NCBI GenBank assembly: GCA_025531455.1
Contig: JAMYHL010000021.1
Location: 555,153 to 619,152, forward strand
From: Apiotrichum sp. Y4204
Lineage: Eukaryota; Basidiomycota; Tremellomycetes; Trichosporonales; Trichosporonaceae
DNA length: 64,000 nucleotides
Reading direction: 5' to 3'
Shown: positions 55,813 to 64,000 of the stretch, piece by piece
Numbering within the stretch: the stretch's first letter is position 1
Layout of the letters: every line of letters begins with the position of its first letter
Notes under the pieces: model-generated
The model's input: the letters and a program-made list of their open reading frames with translations, nothing else
What the model was told of the DNA's origin: nothing
The model's database searches: none
Translations under genes and position numbers: made by a program

Positions 55813-57658
55813 ATGGCTCAGCCCCCGCCACAGCAGTACAACCTCCCGCCGCAGTACTACATCCCGCCCGCGATCGCAGCAGCAGCAGCAGCGGCGGCAG
55901 CAGCGGCGGGACGCACGCCGTCTCCGGGAGAGGGAAGACTTCCGGCGTCGGCGTCGCACGCCGCGCCATCGCGCGACGCATCGGCGCCTGCGCCCCCGCC
56001 CTCGTCGGTATCCACGCCCCCCATCCCCGGCGCGTTTCGGCACGGTACACAGCGACGTGTCCAGACTATCCAACGCCCGGATGAGTTCCCCCCGGTCCCG
56101 CCACCACCGCTCCCGCCGAAGACGCCGGAGAAGAACGCGGCACCCACGCGCGCCGGGCTGGCCCCACCGCCCGCGCCGCCCAAGTTCCTCCCCGTCCATC
56201 CCTCCCAATCACAACACGGAGAAGAAGGGAGCCGTCCGTCGTCCTCGGCCTCGTCCCGCGCCGCGGTCGAGGATACCCTCCCCCCACCCCGGCTGCAGCT
56301 TACCCCGCGGAAGCGCAAGGCTCTGAAGGGAGTCAAGGTGCGCTCGCCGCGCGCGACGGTTCCGCCTCGGAAACGCGAGCGCGAGCGGGAACGCGCGGGG
56401 ACCGCCCGGCCAAGTATATTCACGACGCTCGGATATCTCCTTGTTCCCCTCCGTGTAGTCGCGTGGCCGTTCCACGCCGCCGCGTCCCCGATCCTCGCGC
56501 ACGCAGCCAACACCGCGCTCCTCCTCGCCCTCCTCGCCGTCGGGCTGTACATCTTTGTCGCGCGGCTAAGGGACTTGGTCGGCATACTCCCCGCGGCGGT
56601 GGTGGACGGCGCGCTCTTCCCGGTCCGCACGCTCGCGACCCCGACATGCCTCCTCGCCAACGTCATGTGTCCCCTCTCCCTCCTCTCCGACGCGAACAGT
56701 ACCGCCCAGCCCTTTTGGCGCTTGTGGTCCCCCGGCACGACTGTTGATGTCGCGCGCGTGTCCCGCTCCCTCTCGACCGAGGTGCGTGTCGCACGCGACA
56801 TCTTTGACAGCCTCTCGAGCCTCGGCGACGGGCGCATGATGGAGGGTCTCGCGCATGTGAGGTAAGTCAGATAGGTATGTTCCTCCTTTATCTGCTGACA
56901 GCAGAATCCACGAGCTCGGTATCGCGATCCAGACGGGCTCGACGCTCGACGACCGCATGTTTATAGGGCAGGAACTCGTCGAGCTGGCAGACACGGCGTC
57001 GAGCGTCGCCGACGAGATTGTCAAGATCAATGCGATGAGCGTGTCCATCTTCTCGTGGCTCTTCTGGGAGTTTTCGCACATTGTAAAGCTCCTCGACCTT
57101 CCCGAGGGCTCGCGGCCGACAACACGCACCCTCACATCACGCCTCGACTCGCTCGTATCTCGCCTCGACGCCGACCTCGACAGGCTGTACGTCCGCGTCG
57201 GGGCCGCCATCCCCGTCGCCGAGCGCGGCGCGCAGCAAGGCTGGACGCTGCACGAGCACCTGAGCTTTGTCGTGTCCGACCTGCGCGCCGAGCACGAAAA
57301 GTATCCGACGTGGCAGCGCGCGCTCGAGGCCGGCGTCAAGTTTTTTGCGGGCGGCGACCCATCAAAACTTACCCGTATCCGGCGAGATCTCGAAGTCACC
57401 CGCGCGACGATTCTCGGCATCACAGAGACGCGCAACAGCCTCGAACACGTGCGTATTGGGCTGGTCGCGTTCCGCGACCAGGTGCGCCACTTCAGCGCGA
57501 GCGTCATGGGCCTCCATCTCGGCGCGGACGAGGCGATTGGCCTCGGGCCCGCCGAGGAGCTCGCTATTCTGAGTACGGTTGTCGGAGAGCTGGGCAGCAG
57601 TGTCGGGCGCGCAAAGCGCATCGGAGGCGACGCAAGGGAGATGCGCATCGAGGCCTAG
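55813..57658 (+). CDS. Unrecognised single-pass membrane protein with Pro/Ala-rich N-terminus
   Basis: ATG at 55813 (MAQPPPQQYNLPPQYYIPP). Two exons, 55813-56861 and 56902 (or 56905)-57658, give 601 or 600 residues; the acceptor is a CAGCAG tandem that can be used at either AG. Residues 1-190 are disordered: an alanine run (about 12), Pro-rich PPVPPPPLPPKTPEK and basic KRKALKGVKVRS and RKRERERERA. One strong membrane helix follows (NTALLLALLAVGLYIFVA), then a hydrophobic stretch, and a long helical C-terminal half (VADEIVKINAMSVSIFSW, SLVSRLDADLDRLYVRVG, HEHLSFVVSDLRAEHEK). I recognise no family. The C-terminal helices could form a coiled coil on the far side of the membrane. It is convergent with the GATA gene (105 bp). 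Confidence 0.75.
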
Positions 57659-57763
57659 TGGTGAGAGAGTCAGTAGTCAATTTGTAGTCTTGTAGCACAC
57701 ATGAGCCAGAATTATGCAATGCATCTTCAACACATGACCATCCTATACTACAATACAACACGC

Positions 57764-59937
57764 TCACTCGGGCACGCTCGGGGGGTCGCTGCTCGCCTCG
57801 ATGCTCCGCAGCAGCTCCATGATGCCCTCCTCTGTCGCCGAGCCAAACAGGTTCTCGAGGCTGACCACGGCGTCGTTGGGATCTGCCGGCGCGGCAGGCG
57901 CCGCGTCCTCGTCGGTAAACTGCAGAAACAGCGATTCGAGCTCCTCGGTCGACGGCGGGTGTTCGGGGTCGAGCAGCGGCGCAGCGGCCATTGCCCCCGT
58001 CGCGGCAAATGTCGCAGGCGGCAGCGGGTGTAGCCCCGCTGTTCCCCCCGCGCCGTTTGGTGGGCGGGACGGCGTGCCCATGGTGTGCGAGGCATGCGAA
58101 TGTGATGAGCTGGGATGCATCCCGCTCGGCCCTGCGCGCGGCGTGCTCCCTGCCGACCCGAAGGGAAAGTGGCTGGCATAGTCGAGCGGCGTGCCCGCCC
58201 CGCCTGGGGTCGGCGAGCCCGCCTCGGTGTCCTTTTCTGCTTCGCGGGCCGCGAGGCGCGTCGCGCGGCGCGGGGACGGCGAGGGCGGGGGTTGGCGGCG
58301 CGCGCGTTTCCGCGGCGACTCGGATACGGGCGGGGGCGCCGAGTCGCGCTTCATGCTCAGCCGCGGGCTCGAGCGGACCGCAACCTGGGGTGCTGGCGCT
58401 GCGAGACCCTCGCCCCACAGCTCGCGGGGGCGCATGCGCTTGTGTTTGTTAAAGTACAGGCCGCACGCTGGTATTAGTTTTGAGTTTTTTGGTGGCTCAA
58501 CTCACGATTACACACCAGCCCCGAGCTCCCATCTGTGAGCTTCTTGCGCATCCAGGTGCCGACAGTGTCTGTTGCGCTGCAGTGGTAGCACATCTCGGCG
58601 GTGGTGGGTGTCGGCGCGAGGTCGGAGGGGGGATGGCTGGGGCCAGACACTGGGTCGCTGAGGAGGCCCGTCATGGGCGGCATTGGCGGGCGCGCACCGG
58701 GGGACACGGCGGCCTTGTCGACTTCGCCGGGGGGCAGGGCGCGCATGAGGCGCTGGAGAAACTCGTTGTTCGCCATGCGACGTGCCATCTCGGGGGACAT
58801 TTTGCCCTCGCACTTGAGCAGCTTTATGAGCGTGGCGCGCGTCGGCGACGGCTGGGGGGTAGAGAGGATTGATGGATCGATGGGACGCGGCGGGGGTGTG
58901 CGGTCGCGCGGGCGGGAAGGCGGGGTGTTCTCCCGCTCGCGTTCGCGGGCCGCACGACTGCGTGTCGGCGTCGGCGAGCTGGGCGGTGCGCGCGCAAGCG
59001 GCCGTGATGGCGGAGTACGTTTCGGCTGTGGCGGAGCAGGGGCAACGGGGCGTAGTTTTGACGGGCCAGCGACCGGCTGAGACGCCATACTTGGCGGCTG
59101 GGACGTTGTGTGGCGCAGCGGTGAAGGTGGTTTTGCTGCGGGGACTGCCGGGCGCGCAAATGTCCCTGGCGGAGGGGGCCGGCGCGCAGGCGAAGTAACC
59201 GCCAACGGTGCCGACGCCGAGCACTTGCCCTCGGCGAGCATCACATCAAACTGTTTACGGCCCGCAAACTCGTTTTTGCCCTCGGGATTCAGCTGGCGGA
59301 GAGTGAGTGTGATTTCGAGTCCCCATCCCCGGCCGTCCTTTTCCTCCGCCGTGGCGCTGTTCGCCGCCGCGACGAGCCCCTCGAGTCCGCCGCCCGCCGC
59401 AAAGCACGTGGACGCAAACTCGTATTCGCGGACTAGCCGGCCGCGGACAAGCACCGTCCCGTCGCCCGCCTCGGCGAGCGCCCACGACAAAAAGCCCTTG
59501 CCCGTCCAGCTGGCGGGGACGGGGGGCGGGGCGGGAAACGCGCGCGCGCCAAGCGGGCGCGGTATCGGGTCGAGATTGTACACGCTAAAGTCGAGGGATG
59601 AGCGATTCGGAACGCACTCAGGGCTGTGGTCAGTGGAAATTCCAAGAGGTGCCGCACCTCGCATAGCAGATGCCGCGTGCGACGGCCTTGAGCGCGCATG
59701 TGCCGATGAGGTCGCCGCCGGGCGAGTTGGGCGGGTGCACAAACACGTCCTGCTTGCTGGGGAGCACGGCGAGGAAGCTCTGCGGCGACGTGTCGATCGT
59801 GTAGAGCACCTTGACTGCGGGTTAGCGGGGTGGGAGGTTCGGCGGCGGATGTACGGGCATGCCGTACGAGCGAACGAGGTCGCACCGAGCCCAGACTCAC
59901 TCGGCAGCGGCTGAATCTTTCCAAGAGCCGGCGGCAT
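57764..59937 (-). CDS. Spt21/Ams2-like GATA zinc-finger regulator
   Basis: Probable transcription factor of histone genes, by analogy with fission yeast Ams2 and budding yeast Spt21. Four exons (59937-59901, 59814-59658, 59623-58506, 58467-57764) give 671 residues. The N-terminal ~170 residues look like the Spt21 domain: IKVLYTIDTSPQSFLAVLP, GTCALKAVARGICYASPE, SLDFSVYNLDP, GKGFLSWALAEAGDGTVLV. A Pro/Ser/Arg-rich linker follows. A GATA finger spans the last junction: CYHCSATDTVGTWMRKK, then SSGLVCNPCGLYFNKHKRM, giving CX2C...CX2C with W and the basic tail. The CNPCG form (Pro for the more usual Ala) follows from the splice phase. The C-terminal third is disordered, with basic patches (PRKRARR) and an acidic end. 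The split of the finger by an intron, and the total being divisible by three, support the model. Confidence 0.8.
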
Positions 59938-60498
59938 GGCGATCGCGGCTCGGACCAAGAGGGATGTACGGTGGGTGCAAGATGGGGCAAGATGGAGATA
60001 AGGATGGAGTGGATAATCGCGCAAACACGACACAACAACAACAACAACAAAAAGTCAACCGACGCGCACGAGAGCTGCCGACAATGATGGGATGAAATGG
60101 ATGCTGGGCATGCTGGGCGTTGAGCCGTCCTGGATGCGGTTCTCGTCGTTCTCTACGCGTCGCGGAATCAAAAAAAAAAGCAAATCCAACGCGTCACGCG
60201 TCACGCGTCGAGAACATTGAGAACACGCGAAGCGCGCGTGTTTTGGCGGAGATTAACTGGATCTCCGTGTCTATCGGTGGTTTGTGCTGCAAGCTGCCTG
60301 CCACATCAAACGGAACCAAATCTTTCCCGCCAGACCACGCGCCACACCCCGCTCCCCGCTTCCCTGTGACTTCCACGCTGTTCCCGATACGTAAGCAATG
60401 CACCTCTCTCATCTCGATGTTGACATTCAACTCTCTCTCTCTCAACGACAACAACAAAACAATTTCCATCCCATCCACCCCCACGCCATCCATCCACT
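59938..60498. promoter_or_regulatory. Divergent promoter of the GATA and bZIP genes
   Basis: 561 bp between the start codons. It contains ACAACAACAACAAC near 60030-60047, an A9 run at 60172-60180, tandem ACGCGTC words at about 60190-60210 (three ACGCGT-like boxes, the MCB/MluI core ACGCGT), and CTCTCTCTCTC at 60429-60439. The ACGCGT boxes would fit cell-cycle (MBF-type) control of an S-phase histone regulator; this link is inference. Confidence 0.45.
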
Positions 60499-62222
60499 AT
60501 GAACTCGCCGCCGTCGTCATTGGCGACCATACTCCAGTACTCGTCAGAACAGGGGCAGCAGCAGCCGACGACAGACGAGGAGGGCAACGCTGCGATTCTC
60601 ACCTGTGAGTCAACCAGCTACAGCGCCACGCGACGCGGTTCTTTCCGCTTCCGGTAGACACACATCATGCCGCGGGAAAACACACCCACCCCTCCACCAC
60701 CTCTGCTCCCACTCACACCAGACCTCAACGAGACTTCCGGCCAGCTCGGATACGATTCGAAGCTCGGATACGATGCGACCCACGCAGAGCCCGAGGGCGA
60801 GCCCGCCCAGGTCGAGGTCCAGGTTGAGCAGGTCGAGCGCGAGGTCGTTGCCCCAGTCGCAGCGGTGGAAGTGGAGGTGCCCCCTCTGAACAACGGTGCC
60901 CCGGCACTGCCGCCGCCAACAGAGTACAGTCGCCTGCCGCCGTCGCGCCGCTCGCACAACGGTGTGACGGGTGCCCAGATGGGGAGTGCGGAGCCGCTGC
61001 CGGTACATGCGCCGGCGCCGTCTTCGCCAATTGACACGTCGGTGACTATCCCGGAGACGCTCGCGTCGCTCCCGCCGCCGCTTGATCCGCGCTTCGTCAC
61101 GCCCCTCAGCGGCCTTCCCGCCGCCGGCGCCGAGCCTTTTCCCGTGTCGCTCTCGGATCGCGGCGAGATGGGCGGGAAGCGCCGTAAAGCGCTGCATGAA
61201 CGTGCGGGCTGGAAGGAGATGGAGGATGGTACAGAGCGCGCAAACAAGCGTGCCAGGGGGGACAGTGCGAGCGCCACCGCGAGTAACGGGGATAACGGGC
61301 AGGTGATGGAGACGGATTACAGCACGGTCACAATTGATGATGTTGCCGCTGCGGCAGCTGCGGCGTCCGAGGCCCTTGTGGCCGCTGCCGCCGCTGGGGA
61401 CCAGCAGGTTGACCAGCAGGTTGACCCGCAGGCTGCCCCTGTTGCAACCGAGACGCCTGCCGAGACTTCCGTCGCTGATGACACGGTTGCTGCTGTCGCA
61501 GCTGTTACTGCTCCGGAAGGAGCCACCGATCCCGCTGCTATTCCCGCCCCCGTTGCCCAAGCCGATGGCACCGCTTCGCCGTTCGAAGTCGATGTGACCA
61601 ACATGGATGCCGCTATGGCCGTCGCCGCGGCCGTGAACGCGGCTGCCTCGGGATCGCAGCAACCAGCGCCGGCAGAAGAGAAGACTGGCCGCGGCCGTGC
61701 AAAGATCACGTGCGTTTGAGAAGTAAGATTCAGACTGACATGTACAGCAAGGAGTCACGGGCCGAACAGAACCGAAAAGCGCAGCAGATATTCCGCCGCC
61801 GTCGCGAGGAGAAGATCAAGCAGCTCGAGGCAGACTCGGCGGCGCTGGCGTCGACGCGCACGCGGCTGCAGGTTGCCGAGGCGCGGATCGAACAGCTTGC
61901 ATTGGTGGGTTGAATGAGCCCTCGACGGCTGGACACGTCCTGGAAGCCATCTGACACTCAGGATCTTGAAGCGCGGTCTATCGAGGCGCACGCGCTGCGC
62001 ACCGCTATGATGACGATCGCGAATAATGCCCCAGTATCGGTTGTGACGCCGCAGGAGACTTTGACAATCACGCCCGCCGAGTTTGAAGGTCGCAACCAGT
62101 CGGCGCTGGACGCTACGCAGACGAGCACGGCCCTCAATGCGCTTTCCCGCGCGTCGCGCGAGCTCGCCAAAAAGAACCGCGCGCAGCGGTTGGCAGAGGC
62201 CGAGAAACAGCAGGCATCGTGA
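60499..62222 (+). CDS. bZIP transcription factor
   Basis: Exons 60499-60604, 60722-61709, 61748-61904 and 61962-62222 join in phase to 503 residues. I start at 60499 (MNSPPSSLATILQYSSE) because this exon splices in frame to LNETSGQLGYD through a 117-nt intron with a strong pyrimidine tract; the ATG at 60667 lies inside that intron. The long N-terminal part is acidic, Pro- and Ala-rich. The basic region is ESRAEQNRKAQQIFRRRR, with the N-x-x-A-x-x-F/R pattern of the fungal Yap class (Phe instead of Cys/Ser). The zipper has hydrophobic residues every seven: L-EADSAA-L-ASTRTR-L-QVAEAR-I-EQLALD-L. The C-terminal segment is ALSRASRELAKKNRAQRLA. Targets are unknown; Yap-like stress regulation is only a guess. 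Confidence 0.85.
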
Positions 62223-62723
62223 GCTGAACAAGGGATACACATAGACTCGGAGGGCTGTCGTTGATAATTGGGTGCTGGTGATTTGTATGGATGAGCATGT
62301 AGACTATGAGCCATTGTGGAGATGGAGATGGGAGTCTGGGGCATGTAAACAATCGGAATGCGTACGATGGCGGCGTGCCCTGTTCTGTTGCGCTCCACAT
62401 TCCTCATTCCGGGCTCATCTCGTCGCTCGGCGTGCTCCACCGGTCGCGCCGAGGCGCCGAAGTGTTGCGCCGAGGTCTGCGACCAAACCAAGTGAGGTCT
62501 TACCCAGGGTGACTTCGAGTGACGTCGTGGAATGTCACGTGACTCCGATTGCCACCACCCCGATTGATCGAACGGCCGACCGGCAGAGAGCGGGGCGCGG
62601 GGGGGACTGCGCAAGCCTCTGCAGAGGGAGGGGCAGTGCACAATGGCACAATCCACATCCCATCATCCACCTCTTCATCATCATCAACGACACCACCGTT
62701 CTCCCATCAATCCTCCAACCATC
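62223..62723. promoter_or_regulatory. Promoter of the WASP gene with a GTCACGTGAC palindrome
   Basis: The perfect 10-bp palindrome GTCACGTGAC (62534-62543) contains a CACGTG E-box, the site type bound by bHLH factors such as Cbf1/Pho4/USF. It lies 181 bp before the WASP ATG. GTGACTTCGAGTGACGTCG just upstream adds a half-CRE. The left part is the bZIP 3' UTR. Confidence 0.55.
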
Positions 62724-64000
62724 ATGGGCGCCTCGACGCTCCTCACGGCCGCGGACAAGGCGAACATCAAGAAGGCGCTCCCGAGCGCGAACAACAAGAT
62801 TGTCTCGGCGGCAGTCGCAAGGGTATACACTGCCAAACCGGGTGCCAACACGTGAGCTTTTATTTTGTATGTTTGGCTGACCGCAGGTGGAACTATGGCG
62901 GCGCAACGGGCGCGCTGACGCTCGTGGTGGACAAGGCGCATGGCGGGCTGTGGTTCCGCGTCGTGGATCCCAGTGTGAGTGGCAACCTGGCAACCTGGCA
63001 ACCTTGATGGCGGCCTCGGAAAGGAAATACCCTCGCGGGCCCATGAAGATTATTCTGACCCCCAGGGATCGCGCGGCGTCGTGTGGGAACACGAGCTCCC
63101 GAACGAGATTGAATATAACCAGGACAAACCATTCTTCCACTCGTGGGCTGGGGACGTGAGTCGGAGACAGAGCCGGGGCTGTGTGCAATGCTTTCGCTTA
63201 GCCCGTGGTTCCCGCTGACTCCAGGACGCGATCATTGCGTTTGTCTTTGCGTCGGAGAGCGAGGGACACGAATTCTACAAGAAGGTCGCGAACCGCGCCA
63301 AGTACATGGGTAGGTAAGCCGTTCTTCAACTCACCTGACCCGCAGCGAAGGCGACCAAGAGCCCGGACGGGAAGAAGGAGAGCCTGGGCAAGCGCATCAA
63401 GGGGCGCATCGACAAGGCCATGATCGGCAAGCCGACGTCGTTCAAGCACGTCTCGCACATGGGCTACGACGCCGAGAAGGGCTTCTCGTCGCACAATGTC
63501 GACAAGAGCTGGCAGGTCCTCCTCGAGCAGCTGAGCATGAAGGGGGTGTCTGCCAAGGATATCGAGAAGAACGAGGCATTCATCAAGGACTATGTCGCCC
63601 AACAGGGCGGTATCGACAATATCCTCGCAGGCGGAGCCGACGCGCCCCCGCCAGTGCCCGCTGCACCGAAGAGGGGTCCCCCGCCGCCGCCCACCTCGCG
63701 CCGGAAGCCCGCGCCTCCCCCGCCGCGCAACATCCCCGCCGCGCCAGAACCAGACGAGGAACCCGAACTTCCACCGCGCCTGCCTCCTGGCCGGCACGTC
63801 CCCCCGCCGCGCGCGGCAGCCACCCCGACACCTCCCCCTCCTCCCCCAGCACCCCCTGCGCGCCAGGCGGCCGTCCCGCCCCCGCCTCCACCTCCGCCAG
63901 CACGCACCCCTGCTGCTGCTACCCCTCCTCCTCCCCCTCCCCCACCGCCCGCTCGCTCATCCGGGGCTCCGTCAGCGCCACCTCCCCCTCCCCCTCCTCC
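62724..64000 (+). CDS. LAS17: WASP/Las17 actin nucleation-promoting factor (5' part, cut by window edge)
   Basis: Activates the Arp2/3 complex at endocytic actin patches. Exons 62724-62851, 62887-62974, 63066-63155, 63225-63309 and 63346 onward are in phase. The WH1 domain runs from MGASTLLTAADKANIKKALP through YTAKPGANTWNYGGATGAL, LWFRVVDPS, VVWEHELPNEIEYNQDKPF, FHSWAGDD and AFVFASESEGHEFYKKV. A CRIB/GBD motif follows: IGKPTSFKHVSHMGYDAE, matching I-S/G-x-P-x-x-F-x-H-x-x-H-x-G, so it can bind Cdc42 (yeast Las17 lacks a clear one; animal WASP and basidiomycete Wsp1 have it). After a helical linker the Pro-rich region (runs of PPPPPP alternating with Ala/Ser/Arg) begins and continues past 64000. 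The WH2 and acidic Arp2/3-binding ends are outside the window. Confidence 0.93.

Noticed and set aside
60667..61719. ATG 60667 as the start of the bZIP protein
   Set aside because: It lies in an intron with good borders, and the exon from 60499 joins in frame and looks coding.

Overview
The window looks like a gene-dense piece of a basidiomycete yeast nuclear genome, most likely Tremellomycetes and perhaps Trichosporonales. The lineage is inferred from gene style, not from a database search. Nearly every gene is broken by very short spliceosomal introns (mostly 32-60 nt, GTGAGT/GTAAGT donors, CTGAC or CTAAC a few bases before CAG). Coding GC is high, and the gene set is eukaryotic core metabolism plus fungal regulators. 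I see no bacterial operon, CRISPR array or intact transposon.

Layout. 1-7.2 kb, all minus strand: the 5' part of meiotic MutS homologue MSH5 (cut by the window edge), poly(A) polymerase PAP1 and a branched-chain aminotransferase. 7.2-14 kb: a 4 kb non-coding stretch whose second half is a C-rich probable leader or promoter for a WHI3-type RNA-binding protein. 15-25.7 kb: a housekeeping cluster of mitoribosomal mS37/MRP10, RRS1, a COX7A-like subunit, a CorA-type cation transporter, tRNA-Asn, NOP53 and mitoribosomal DAP3/mS29. Here two nucleolar ribosome-biogenesis genes (RRS1, NOP53) each share a divergent promoter with a mitochondrial gene (COX7A, DAP3).

25.7-31.4 kb: a long intergenic region, then malate synthase. 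31.4-38 kb is the accessory-looking block: a 14-bp minisatellite with 15 copies inside a TTCG/CGAAG-rich tract, two divergent unrecognised coiled-coil genes that may be distant paralogues, a 9-bp microsatellite, a perfect 12-bp-arm hairpin and a second tRNA-Asn. 38-52 kb: a derlin with a Cdc48-binding tail, an MTH1-type NUDIX hydrolase, a secreted GH5 glycosidase, a GNAT acetyltransferase, carnitine acetyltransferase, centrin and an ER/lipid-droplet-type lipase. 52-64 kb: a secreted ricin-B-fold lectin, an unrecognised single-pass membrane protein, an Spt21/Ams2-like GATA factor, a bZIP factor and the 5' part of a WASP/Las17 actin nucleation factor (cut by the window edge).

Functional links. 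Malate synthase and carnitine acetyltransferase both serve growth on C2 compounds or fatty acids. MRP10, DAP3 and COX7A serve mitochondrial translation and respiration. RRS1 and NOP53 act on the 60S subunit.

The best leads for something undescribed are: (1) two tRNA-Asn(GTT) genes with apparent introns of only 4 and 9 nt; (2) a two-part promoter element with identical 25-bp spacing in the two nucleolar/mitochondrial divergent promoters; (3) the minisatellite, whose unit carries a heat-shock-element-like TTCnnGAA; (4) the divergent coiled-coil gene pair and hairpin beside it.
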